Shown piece by piece: positions 44,118 through 52,430 of a stretch of DNA of 55,582 nucleotides. The stretch is from the NCBI RefSeq assembly GCF_000374165.1, contig NZ_KB893670.1:374229-429810 (forward strand), read 5' to 3'. Origin of the DNA: Parafrankia elaeagni. GTDB lineage: Bacteria > Actinomycetota > Actinomycetes > Frankiales > Frankiaceae. Made by a program: the position numbers and the translations under genes. The notes beneath the pieces are model-generated. The model was not told where the DNA came from and searched no databases. It saw only the letters and a program-made list of their open reading frames with translations. Each line of letters starts with the position of its first letter. The first letter of the stretch is position 1.

Positions 44118-46037
44118 ATGCTGAGCGTCAGACCTGTCGACGGGCAACGGCGGCGAGCCGGGAGCCCGCGGAGGCAGCCGCGGGCACACACCGCACCACT
44201 ACAGAAGAACTACATTCACCCAGGCGATCCTGTGCGTGGATTGTGGTTTCCATGTCGTGGGCGGAGCCCTGTCACAGGCCTCCGCCCGGCTATCCCTCCG
44301 GCCGGGCGGAGGCTGCGGGCGTCCTCATCCGCCTGCTCGCGACGTTTCGCCCGGCGCGCCCGCTGTGCCCGCCTGACGCGCCCGCCCGACGATGCTGGAG
44401 GTCCGACGATTCTCGGCACCCTGCGCCGGCCGTTCCGGCGGCTCTCGTCCCGCAGCACCCCCCGGGCGGAGCATGCCGCGCACCGCCCGGGCCCTGCTGG
44501 ACGGGCCATCCTGCGGTCGCGCACCCGCATCGGGCGCATCGCCGTCTCGGGCATCGCCGGGCTGGTGGGCGTCACCGCCGCGGCGGCGCTGCTCGGTGCC
44601 GTGAGCCGGGGGATCGCACCCACCCGGCTCGACCTCACCGACGGAGGGACGTGGCTGCCGGCCGCGGCCACGAGCACGCTCATCCACCTGAGCGGGCCCT
44701 CCGGGCAGGCGAACGCGGCGGTCACGGTTCCCGGTACGGCGGGCAGTGACCTCACTGTCACCACGACCTCCGCGAGGATCCTCGTCTCCGAGGGCGGCGG
44801 TGCCGGCCGGGTGCATCTCGTGGACCCGGCCCGGCTGGCCCTGGTCCGGACCACCGATCTCGGGCCCGGCGTGACGATCGCTGCCGCGGGCAGGGTCGCG
44901 TATGCGCTCGACGCCACGGCCGGGAGGGTCCAGCGGCTCTCCCCCGACGACCTTTCTCCCGCCGGAGGAGTTCTGGCCCTGCCGGCGCCGCTCGGCGGGG
45001 TGGCGCTGGCCCGGTCGGGGGACGGAACTCTCTGGGTACCGCTGCGGGCCACCGGGGAGGTCGCCGCCGTGCGGGGCGGTGTCGCCCGCCGTGGGCACCG
45101 CCCGGTCGCACCGCCCGGGAACGCCGTCGACATCATTCTGGTCGACGGCCGCCCGGTCGCCGTCGACGCCACGGCGGGAACCCTGACGGTCCTCGACCCG
45201 GAGAACCCCGACCGATGGGGCAGGGTCATCCCGCTCCCTCTGGGGAAGGCACCGCGGCCACCGGAACGGCCGCTGCTCGTCGCCCCCCGAACGGACGGTG
45301 GGCCCGTCCCTCTCCTCGACCCGGCGGCCCGCCGGCTGTTCCTCGTGGATGTCATCCGCGGCCGGGTGACCGGGGCGGACCTCCCCTCCCCTGCCCGACC
45401 GGACGAGTCCGGGTTCGGCACCCCCCTGGTCCATGCGGGCCATGCCTATGTTCCGGATTCCGGCGGCGGCGTGGTGCTCGACTACGACCTGGCACGGGGC
45501 AGGTTCGCGGAACCGGTACGACTGGCCGGGCCGGGTGGAGACGCCCGCCTCACGGCCACGGCCGACAGCGGCCAGGTGTGGATCAATGACGCGGCCGGAC
45601 CCGACGCCGTCATGATCAACGAACGGGGGCGGACGCTCGTCACCAAACAGCCACCGGGCCTGCCCGGTCTGCCGACCGGCACGGCCCGCCCGCTGCCGGC
45701 CGCCCCGCCGCTCCCGGCACCCGAACCCGCCCGACCGGCCGGACGGGGCGAGGCGGCCGGTGCGACATCCACCCGACCACCGGCAGCGGGCCGGACATCC
45801 GCCGCCACGGACCCCGGCCCCGGTCCGGGGACCGGGGCCGCCCTCGAGAACGAACCGGAGCGGCCGACACCCGGGCCGACGGCGAGCCCGGGCATCCGGC
45901 CGAGCACGCCGCCACCGTCGCGGCCGCCGCCCCCACCGCCACCGCCACCGGTGACGGTCCCACCGGTGGGCACCCCGAGCCCCTCACCGACCCCGGTGCC
46001 GCCGTCCGCCACCCCCGACGGACTCCCGCTCGGGTGA
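44118..46037 (+). CDS. Membrane-anchored beta-propeller-like protein with Pro-rich tail
   Basis: Up to 639 residues. The first ~130 residues are Arg/Pro-rich and may not be translated. One membrane helix follows (IAVSGIAGLVGVTAAAALLGAV, about residues 140-161), then about 370 residues of repeated blade-like strands (ILVSEGGGAGRVHLVDP, VAYALDATAGRVQRL, LWVPLRATGEVAAV, PVAVDATAGTLTVLDP, AYVPDSGGGVVLDYDL, VWINDAAGPDAVMIN), consistent with a six- or seven-bladed propeller. The last ~110 residues are Pro/Gly/Thr-rich. No fibronectin domain is visible. The real start could be downstream of ATG 44118; a GGAGG lies at 44397 without a normal start after it. Divergence from moxR suggests a functional link. 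Confidence 0.7.
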   Translation: MLSVRPVDGQRRRAGSPRRQPRAHTAPLQKNYIHPGDPVRGLWFPCRGRSPVTGLRPAIPPAGRRLRASSSACSRRFARRARCARLTRPPDDAGGPTILGTLRRPFRRLSSRSTPRAEHAAHRPGPAGRAILRSRTRIGRIAVSGIAGLVGVTAAAALLGAVSRGIAPTRLDLTDGGTWLPAAATSTLIHLSGPSGQANAAVTVPGTAGSDLTVTTTSARILVSEGGGAGRVHLVDPARLALVRTTDLGPGVTIAAAGRVAYALDATAGRVQRLSPDDLSPAGGVLALPAPLGGVALARSGDGTLWVPLRATGEVAAVRGGVARRGHRPVAPPGNAVDIILVDGRPVAVDATAGTLTVLDPENPDRWGRVIPLPLGKAPRPPERPLLVAPRTDGGPVPLLDPAARRLFLVDVIRGRVTGADLPSPARPDESGFGTPLVHAGHAYVPDSGGGVVLDYDLARGRFAEPVRLAGPGGDARLTATADSGQVWINDAAGPDAVMINERGRTLVTKQPPGLPGLPTGTARPLPAAPPLPAPEPARPAGRGEAAGATSTRPPAAGRTSAATDPGPGPGTGAALENEPERPTPGPTASPGIRPSTPPPSRPPPPPPPPPVTVPPVGTPSPSPTPVPPSATPDGLPLG

Positions 46038-46092
46038 GCGGGACCGTCAGGCGCGGACGCGGGCGCGGGCGCGCTCAGCGCCTGGCGGGTGG

Positions 46093-46875
46093 TCAGCCCG
46101 CGAAGTCGATCACCAGGCGGTCCGGGTTCCGGAGCTCGACGACGCGGAACCCCACCCTGTTCTCGAGCCCGATGCCGAGGTGGACGTAACCCTCGAAGTC
46201 GCCGGCGACCGCGTAGCTGGTCAGTGTGGGCAGTCCTCCCCCGGTCGGGGGGGTGGTCAGGGTGGTGTTGCCGGTGTCGTCGTGCATCGCCGCCGGGGTC
46301 ACGACGACCTCGAAGCGGACGGCGCCCTCCAGCGGCAGCGGCGCCCCGGAGCCCGGGCGGATCACCTCGTCGACGTAGCCCGCCGTGTAGCCGGGCACCC
46401 CACCGCGGAACTCCAGGACCAGTCGGTCGAACGGGGCCCCGTCCACCGTGTTGCGGGCGGACCGCAGGGAGACGAGCTGTGCGGGCAGCGCACTCGGGCG
46501 CTCGGTACGGACCGCACCGGTGCCCCACGTCGACGGCGCGCCGGTGCGCCCATCGCCCACGACCGCGCCCGATGATCCGTCGGGCGCGGCGGGCTCACCC
46601 GGCACCGCGGGCCCACCCGGCCGGCCCGAGCCGTCACCCGGCTGGGCCGTCCCGCCGGGGCGGGTGGGCCCCCCCGACTGGACGGCGCCGGGTGATCCGC
46701 TCGGCCTGCCCGGGCCGCCGTCGCCGCCGCAGGCGGCAAGCCCCAGGGACAGCAGGATCGAGAACACGGTTGTACCTGCCATCACCGCGCGCGGCCCGAA
46801 CCGGCTGTCATGGCGTGACCGCTGCCGGGGACAGCGACGGAAACAGCGGCGTGGACGGGGGGACGATAGCTCCAC
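46093..46875 (-). CDS. AMIN-like domain lipoprotein
   Basis: About 260 residues. The signal peptide is lipoprotein type, with a basic stretch, hydrophobic VFSILLSLG and lipobox LAAC. A Gly/Pro/Ser-rich spacer of about 80 residues follows, then an AMIN-like beta domain with LVSLRSARNTVDGAPFDRLVLEF, GYVDEV and FRVVELRNPDRLVIDF. The GTG 46875 start has GGAGG five nt before it; ATG 46782 would remove the basic region and has no site. AMIN-like domains bind cell-envelope glycans in other proteins, so an anchored outer-surface role is plausible. It diverges from the binding lipoprotein at 47151. Confidence 0.82.
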   Translation of the reverse strand: MELSSPRPRRCFRRCPRQRSRHDSRFGPRAVMAGTTVFSILLSLGLAACGGDGGPGRPSGSPGAVQSGGPTRPGGTAQPGDGSGRPGGPAVPGEPAAPDGSSGAVVGDGRTGAPSTWGTGAVRTERPSALPAQLVSLRSARNTVDGAPFDRLVLEFRGGVPGYTAGYVDEVIRPGSGAPLPLEGAVRFEVVVTPAAMHDDTGNTTLTTPPTGGGLPTLTSYAVAGDFEGYVHLGIGLENRVGFRVVELRNPDRLVIDFAG

Positions 46876-47150
46876 GGTGGCCTCCGGGGCGGGATGCGGG
46901 AACACGGCGATATCCGCAGTGTGGGTCGCGGAACTGGAAAAGCAATGCCATCCCACCGGCGGAAACGGCCACACGGTAAGGTTCCCGCCGCCAGCCGGGT
47001 TAGCCGGTGGGGAAGACCCGGTCGCGTTCCTCTCGCCCGTTCCCGCCGTGACACGGGACGATGGCGGCACGACCGAGTCCGGAGTCACCGGAAGAAAGCC
47101 CGGGGCGACCGGCAACCCGTCGGGCGAGAGCCTACGAGAGGGAAACGCCG

Positions 47151-48569
47151 ATGCTCAGCGATGCGCCACCAGCCTGCCCGGACCGCGCGTCCGCCCGGCG
47201 CAGAGGCCTGCCGGCGAGGCGGAGAGCGCCTCTGGCGGCGGCCGTCACCGGGTTTGTCGCCGCGGGCCTGCTCGCAGCCTGCGGCGGCGGGTCCGATTCG
47301 GCCACCGATCCCGCCGAAAGCCTGCGCCCGACCGCCCGTCCGGCGACCGCGACCGTGGATGATGTGAACGGCGCGAAGGCGTCACCGGAATGCGCGTCCG
47401 CGGTGAAGACCCTGCGGATGGCCGCCGTCGGCTCACTGAACGACGCCTCCAAGTCAGGCAAGGCCTACATGGAGAAGGCACACCCGGGCCTCACCGTCGA
47501 GCTGACCGCCACCGCGGCGGGCTACCCGGAGCTGGTCCAGCAGATCAGCGCGGACCGCGCCGCGGGGCGCTCGGCGGACGTCGCGGTCGCCGGTTTCGAC
47601 CTGCTTCCCACCTTCGCCGACGACCTCGGCGCCCAGACGCTCTCGCCCCGGCTCCTGCGCGCGTCGTACGACCAGCGTTTCCTGCCACTGGGCGAGTACC
47701 AGGGCAAGCTGGTGGCCATCCCGCAGCAGGTGTCGGTGCTCGCTCTCGTCTACAACCTGGACGTCCTGGAGCGGGCCGGGGTCGACCCCCGGTCGCTCAC
47801 GACGACCACGGGGGTGCTCGCCGCCGCCGAGCGGGTCAAGGGCTCGGGCCAGTCGATCCAGCCGATCGACCTGCCGACCAGCGGGTTCGGGCAGTGGTAT
47901 CTGAGCACTCTGGCGAGCTCGAAGGGCACGCCGGTGCAGAAGGCGGACGGCCAGCCGGACCTCACCAGCCCGGCGGCCCGCGAGGCCGCCGCCTTCCTCT
48001 CCAAGGTGGGCACGTACGGACCACAGTCCAGTGACGCGACCACCGAGGGGCTGCTGCGTTTCGGGATCCGCAAGGAGACCGCGATCAGTGCCGTGACCCT
48101 GCCCTCGGTGGCCGCCGGACTGCGCTACATCCATGACCAGGGCGCGCAGGGCTTCCGGGTGGGTGTCGCGCCGTTCCCGCCGCTGCCCGGCGGCAGCCCG
48201 CGCCCCGTCGCCGGCGGCAACGGGCTGGCGATCCTGTCCACCGACCGCTGCCAGCAGGAGATGGCCACGGAGCTGGTCGTCGCGCTGCTCTCCCCGGAGG
48301 TTCTCGCTGCCGGCACCGAGGCGTTCAGCTTCTACCCGGTCGACAGCGAAGCCAGGAACCAGCTCGGGGCCTTCTACCGGGAGTTCCCCGAGCTGACCCA
48401 GTTCGACGCCCTGATCCCGGAGATCACGCAGGCCCCCACCTGGGGGGGTGAGCGCGGCGGCGAGGTCCACGACGCGCTGAACGAGGAGGTGGCGGCGATC
48501 ATGAGCGGCGCGGACCCGAACACCACCCTCACCGAGGCACAACGGAAGGTGACCGGGCTGATCAGCTGA
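47151..48569 (+). CDS. Extracellular solute-binding lipoprotein (sugar ABC-type)
   Basis: A 472-residue family 1 binding protein. It has a lipoprotein signal with lipobox LLAAC (Cys near residue 44), then TLRMAAVGSLNDASKSGKAYMEKAHPGLTVEL, ADVAVAGFDLLPTF, VLALVYNLDVLERAGVDP and GGNGLAILS, typical of maltose/multiple-sugar binding proteins. ATG 47151 has GAGAGGGAA upstream. No permease or ATPase gene flanks it, so it is an orphan receptor, either served by transporter genes elsewhere or working as a sensor. Ligand unknown. Confidence 0.9.
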   Translation: MLSDAPPACPDRASARRRGLPARRRAPLAAAVTGFVAAGLLAACGGGSDSATDPAESLRPTARPATATVDDVNGAKASPECASAVKTLRMAAVGSLNDASKSGKAYMEKAHPGLTVELTATAAGYPELVQQISADRAAGRSADVAVAGFDLLPTFADDLGAQTLSPRLLRASYDQRFLPLGEYQGKLVAIPQQVSVLALVYNLDVLERAGVDPRSLTTTTGVLAAAERVKGSGQSIQPIDLPTSGFGQWYLSTLASSKGTPVQKADGQPDLTSPAAREAAAFLSKVGTYGPQSSDATTEGLLRFGIRKETAISAVTLPSVAAGLRYIHDQGAQGFRVGVAPFPPLPGGSPRPVAGGNGLAILSTDRCQQEMATELVVALLSPEVLAAGTEAFSFYPVDSEARNQLGAFYREFPELTQFDALIPEITQAPTWGGERGGEVHDALNEEVAAIMSGADPNTTLTEAQRKVTGLIS

Positions 48570-48600
48570 GCCGGCGCTACCGCGCTACCGCGCCGCCGCC

Positions 48601-48632
48601 GCGCGGGTCCGATCCGCGGATCAGACCCGCGC
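48601..48632. terminator. Bidirectional hairpin terminator
   Basis: A 32-nt inverted repeat (arms from GCGCGGGTC and GACCCGCGC, centre GATCCGCGGATC, one mismatch) lies between the convergent binding-protein and VOC genes. Confidence 0.65.
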
Positions 48633-48651
48633 AGAGCCGGTCCGAAGTCGC

Positions 48652-49200
48652 TCAGGCTCCGATCGCGCGCACCGGATCGCTGCCGTCCCAGCTGGCGGAG
48701 GCGTCCCGAACCAGTTTCGCCATGCCTTCGGTCGCCGGGTTCAGCTCCATGATCTCGATGATGGTCGCCGGGCCGGCGGGCGGTTCGAAATAGGCGTACC
48801 GGGTTGCTCCGTCACCACCGCCGGACCACACCACGGGCCACCCGGCTGCTGCCACCGAGTCCATGGTCGCGCCGAAGTCAGACGCCCAGAAGGCAAGCTG
48901 GTGGTAGCCCTCCCGCCCTGACGCGAGAAACTCCGAGTAGATGCTCGGCTCGTCCCCATGCTGCTGGATCAGCTCCAGCTGCAGGTCGCCGCTGTTGGCG
49001 AAGGCGACCGACACCGTCACCTCGCAGGGCTGGCCGCGGTAGACGCCGGCCTGCGGACGCTCCCGCAGCACGTACCACGGGCCGATGCCCAGGCTCAGCC
49101 AGGACGCGATGGCCTGGTCGATATCCCGGACGACGTAACCGTTCTGGCGGACAACACCCGGCAGGACAGCCGGGTTGACGGATGCGGGCAGGCCATGCAT
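48652..49200 (-). CDS. VOC-family (glyoxalase/dioxygenase-like) protein
   Basis: A 182-residue VOC protein: VVRQNGYVVRDIDQAIASWLSLGIGPWYVL, LQLELIQQHGDEPSIYSEFL, YHQLAFWASDFGATMDSVAAAGWPVVW and YFEPPAGPATIIEIMEL. The metal positions correspond to Gln/His/Glu residues as in the family, but the reaction cannot be inferred. ATG 49200 has GGAG eight nt upstream, which supports it over the longer reading. It diverges from a TetR regulator and is probably controlled by it. Confidence 0.88.
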   Translation of the reverse strand: MHGLPASVNPAVLPGVVRQNGYVVRDIDQAIASWLSLGIGPWYVLRERPQAGVYRGQPCEVTVSVAFANSGDLQLELIQQHGDEPSIYSEFLASGREGYHQLAFWASDFGATMDSVAAAGWPVVWSGGGDGATRYAYFEPPAGPATIIEIMELNPATEGMAKLVRDASASWDGSDPVRAIGA

Positions 49201-49331
49201 CAGGCCACTCCAGGGTCGGGGACGGAGGGCGGCGAGCGAGAGATCGGCGGACACCGACGCACTCCCCCGCCACGGCCGCTCGGCACCCTCGGCATCCAGG
49301 AAACCTGACCGGCCACCGACAGACGCTATTC

Positions 49332-49375
49332 CCGATATTGAAAACAGGTCAACATATCGGCTGTGACGATAGACT
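49332..49375 (+). promoter_or_regulatory. Inverted repeat and candidate promoter of a leaderless tetR
   Basis: CCGATAT (49332-49338) and ATATCGG (49354-49360) form a perfect 7-nt inverted repeat with 15-nt spacing, a likely TetR operator. TAGACT at 49370-49375 fits an actinobacterial -10 box only six nt before the ATG at 49382, which has no ribosome site, so the transcript may be leaderless. Confidence 0.5.
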
Positions 49376-49381
49376 TGATCG

Positions 49382-50047
49382 ATGACCGCAGGGGCAGCCA
49401 GCACAGGTGCTGACCGTGGTCAGCGCCGTGCCTCCTACCAGCAGGCCCGCTCACGCGAGACGAAGCGCGTCCTGATCCAGGCGGCGCTGTCACTGTGGCG
49501 CGCCAACGGGTATGCGACGACCACGGTCGCCGACATCTGCCGGGCGGCCGGCGTCTCCAAGGGCCTCTTCTATTTCTACTTCCCGCGCAAGGAGGACATC
49601 CTCTACGAGGTGAGCCGCCACTCGTCCGAGGCGGCCAGAGACACGGCGCGGGAGCTGACACACGGGCAGTACGAGGTACTGGCAGTCGTCACCGCGACCC
49701 TGAACAACCTCGAACGGTCGATGCGCCGCAACCCGCCCGAGCTGATCCTCGAGATGGTCATGGAGGGCTACCGCTACGCCTACCGGGCGATCACCGGCGC
49801 AGCACCGCCGGACCGCGCGATGCTGATCTTCGATGAGCTGTTCGAACGCGCGGTGGCCAGCGGCGAGCTGCCGCCACACGTTGACGCGGCGCGGCTGGCG
49901 CGGCTCGCGCAGTCGCTGATCAGCGAGGGGGCGCGGCACTGGGCCGCCGGCGCCTACCAGGACCGTTCGTTCACCGAGGTCGTCTCGGCGGACATCGCCG
50001 TCCTCATCGCCGGCTTCCGCCAGCCCCCGCCACCCAGCGCCGGCTGA
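49382..50047 (+). CDS. TetR/AcrR-family regulator
   Basis: A 221-residue regulator with HTH TTTVADICRAAGVSKGLFYFYFPRKEDILYEV at about residues 44-75 and a helical C-terminal ligand domain. ATG 49382 has no Shine-Dalgarno sequence and sits just after a possible -10 box. It probably controls the divergent VOC gene through the inverted repeat in the 181-nt gap. The ligand is unknown. Confidence 0.9.
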   Translation: MTAGAASTGADRGQRRASYQQARSRETKRVLIQAALSLWRANGYATTTVADICRAAGVSKGLFYFYFPRKEDILYEVSRHSSEAARDTARELTHGQYEVLAVVTATLNNLERSMRRNPPELILEMVMEGYRYAYRAITGAAPPDRAMLIFDELFERAVASGELPPHVDAARLARLAQSLISEGARHWAAGAYQDRSFTEVVSADIAVLIAGFRQPPPPSAG

Positions 50048-50061
50048 GGCGGCTGAGGCGG

Positions 50062-50094
50062 CATCGCCCGGCACGGAACCCGTGCCGGGCGATG
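50062..50094 (+). terminator. Perfect 15-bp hairpin terminator after tetR
   Basis: CATCGCCCGGCACGG, loop AAC, then its exact complement, 15 nt after the tetR stop. No T tract follows. Confidence 0.8.
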
Positions 50095-50397
50095 GTCCTG
50101 CGTGGGGGCTGGTGCCTCGGCTGGCAGCCGTGGTGTTCGCCGGCAGAGTGGTGTTCGCCGGCAGCAGTGGTCAGGGCTCGCTGCGGCCGTGGCCCCGGCC
50201 ATGGCCACGGCGGCCACGGAGGTGCCCGGGCCTCGCGGGCGGGATCAGGCAGACGCGGTCGAGCGGAACCTGCGTCCGCGACCTCGCGGGACGCACTGTC
50301 CGCCCGGACAGCGCCGCGCCGCCGGCTCCGTCCGTCGGAGCCCCGGTTCGCGGGAGGACGACCGCCGCGGCGCACCGCCCGGACGGGACAGAGCCGG
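50095..50397. other. Intergenic region without a supported gene
   Basis: About 300 nt between the tetR hairpin and the small membrane protein gene. It contains a two-copy GTGTTCGCCGGCAG repeat near 50134-50165. Overlapping plus-strand frames here are Arg/Pro-rich and lack ribosome sites. Confidence 0.45.
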
Positions 50398-50628
50398 TCA
50401 TGCCGTGGAACCGAACGCCATCACGCCGAGCATGCCGACCGCGAGCATGATCGTCATCAGGCTGGCCGTCGTGGCGAGGAGGGCTGACCGACGGTCGGCG
50501 GAGTCGACCCGGCTGGCGAGGCAGGCCCGGTCGGCGATGTGGCCGCGGAAGGTCCGGTAGGCCCGGTCGACCTGCCGGATTCGCGGCGGTCGGGCGGCGC
50601 GGCGCCGCGCGCTGTGTCGGCCGCTCAT
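50398..50628 (-). CDS. Small single-pass membrane protein, hypothetical
   Basis: A 76-residue protein read from ATG 50628. A basic N-terminal half (MSGRHSARRRAARPPRIRQ, then VDRAYRTFRGHIADRACLA) precedes one C-terminal hydrophobic helix (ALLATTASLMTIMLAVGMLGVMAF). The basic-then-hydrophobic order suggests a C-terminal tail anchor with a cytosolic N-terminus. I do not recognise the family, and the ribosome site is weak, so it is a moderate call. Confidence 0.5.
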   Translation of the reverse strand: MSGRHSARRRAARPPRIRQVDRAYRTFRGHIADRACLASRVDSADRRSALLATTASLMTIMLAVGMLGVMAFGSTA

Positions 50629-51324
50629 GCCGCGCCCGCCCGCCACCGGCGTGACGCGGAGACCCCGCCACCCACCGACCATGGATTCTCCGTTGTTCTT
50701 TCGGCTCCGCCCAAGCCTGCCCGCGCGGGGATGGCCACGCCACCCCGCAGCCCCCCGCACACACCTGTCCCGTCCATCGATGACCGCCCTACCTCCGTGT
50801 TGTGCCGAAGACCAGCGCCAGCTGGCCCGCGGCATACTGGCCGCCCCCCGCCCGTACGGGGGTGGAGATGGCCGGCCGGCACCCGGGAAATGCCAACAGC
50901 TCCACCACCCACCCCCGTTCGGGGTAGTGGAAACGTAGAGCCTTCCCTGTGCTCCGGTGGAGGGTCTGCCAGTCGGGCATGAAAGGTAGCCGTCGTGTTA
51001 CGGCCAGATACCGCCCGCCGTCACGCGGAGGACGAGCCGCGCGGCACGCCCGGCAGATCTGGACCGCCAGCGGGTGCGGACAGACCGCACGCGACTCGCC
51101 ACTCCACGAGATCGGACCCGTCGCGGCGCCAGGCTGGCCGCGGCCCGGGGCGTCGGATCAGGAACGGCGAGAAAGCCTGCTGGGAGCCGCCGTCATCCCC
51201 GCCGCCACCGCCGGGGGCAGAGCCGATCGTCACTGCACTGTCGCTGTACGCGGCCAGCCAGGCGGAGAAAGTGCTGTCGACAGCGTCGAACCACTTTTCC
51301 GGCATTACGGTCAAATATTAAAGA
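50629..51324. other. Mostly non-coding region upstream of the SurE stop
   Basis: This 696-nt stretch has no gene I can support. It contains a CCCCGTTCGGGG hairpin near 50916-50927 and a short palindrome CCCGTACGGG near 50853. Minus frames at 50789-50980 (63 codons) and 51021-51314 (97 codons) are open but lack family features; the latter starts 11 nt beyond the surE stop. Confidence 0.4.
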
Positions 51325-52164
51325 TCAGCTGGGAGACGTCTCGGCAACACGGCCCTCGACCGGGATCTCGGTAAGCGTCGCGAACCCGGCGGTGAAGGCC
51401 GCGACCTCCTCCGCCGGTTCGGCGGTGGACTCACAGTCCTGTCGGGCCAGGGCGGCAGCCATGTCGGGCAGCGACGGCTGGGTCTGGAGCTCCCTCAGTC
51501 CGCGCACCTCACCGCCCACCGCGCAGTTCGGGATGTTGAGGTTGGCGACGCTCCCCCGCGGCCCGGCCGGCGGCGCGCCGTCAGCCAGCTCCGCCCGGTG
51601 CCGGGTGATCCAGTCGACGACCAGCGTGACGCCGGGACCGTAGTCGAAACTGTCCGCGAAGCCGAAACTCGAGGCGATCGCCGGGATACCCCGCGACGCC
51701 GCGGCCCTGGCCGCGCCGACCGTGCCGGAGAGATCGACCACCGGGCCCAGGTTCTGGCCCTGGTTGATCCCGGAGACGACGACATCCGGAGTGGCGTGGA
51801 GAACGTCCAGCGCGACGATCACCGAGTCGGCGGGGAAGCCGTCGACGGCGGTCGCGGCAATGCCGCTGGCCGTCGTGGCATCCCGGTGCGTGGGGGTGGG
51901 CTGGGACGTCCGGCCGCCGGTGCCCGACTGGTTCGTGGCCGGTGCGACGACTGTCACGGTGACCCCGGGCAATGCGCGCAGGCCGCGGACAACCGCGTCT
52001 ATGCCCGGCGCGCCCACCCCGTCGTCATTGGTGACCAGGATGTCCAACGGCGCGGGCCCGGCCGGGGCCGCCTCACTCGAGATCGTCGCCACGCGCGGCA
52101 TGCCTGCGGCGTGGGGCCGCCTGCGCGTCGTGTCCCGATCCATGCCCTGCCGTCGCACGCCCAT
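51325..52164 (-). CDS. surE: SurE-family survival protein / 5'-nucleotidase
   Basis: About 279 residues with the SurE metal site DILVTNDDGVGAPGI, VTVVAPATNQSGTGG and PDVVVSGINQGQNLG, plus GTVGAAR. SurE enzymes are metal-dependent nucleotide and phosphate-ester phosphatases. ATG 52164 is chosen for GGAGAA ahead of it; ATG 52179 is also possible. A charged leader of about 30 residues (MGVRRQGMDRDTTRRR) precedes the domain. The loop at QPTPTHRDATTASG is typical of longer actinobacterial forms. It is divergent from the LysA gene. Confidence 0.9.
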   Translation of the reverse strand: MGVRRQGMDRDTTRRRPHAAGMPRVATISSEAAPAGPAPLDILVTNDDGVGAPGIDAVVRGLRALPGVTVTVVAPATNQSGTGGRTSQPTPTHRDATTASGIAATAVDGFPADSVIVALDVLHATPDVVVSGINQGQNLGPVVDLSGTVGAARAAASRGIPAIASSFGFADSFDYGPGVTLVVDWITRHRAELADGAPPAGPRGSVANLNIPNCAVGGEVRGLRELQTQPSLPDMAAALARQDCESTAEPAEEVAAFTAGFATLTEIPVEGRVAETSPS

Positions 52165-52430
52165 CACCGTGTTCTCCATGGTCGTCTCATCCGTGTCCTC
52201 GCCGGGACGACCGCACCCAGCCGCCGGGCGCGGGGCCGGCAGCAGGCACGTCGTGGGATGCGACGCGGGCTGGTGACCGCGCCCACCGCGCCGGACAACC
52301 GCACCGCCGCACCGCCGGTCACGGCGCGCGGGGGTGAACCGTGCCGTGCCGTAGCCTCTAGTCAGCCTTTGCTGCCGAGACCGGTGATAGTGCCGGGTAG
52401 GCTGGCACCGGCCATCACGGTGAGGATGAG

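Noticed and set aside
50789-50980. 63-codon minus-strand frame starting MPDWQTLHRSTG
   Set aside because: No ribosome site, no recognisable family, and it overlaps hairpins; kept as possible only.
51021-51314. 97-codon minus-strand frame just downstream of surE
   Set aside because: Gly-rich low-complexity middle, no ribosome site or family; not enough to call.
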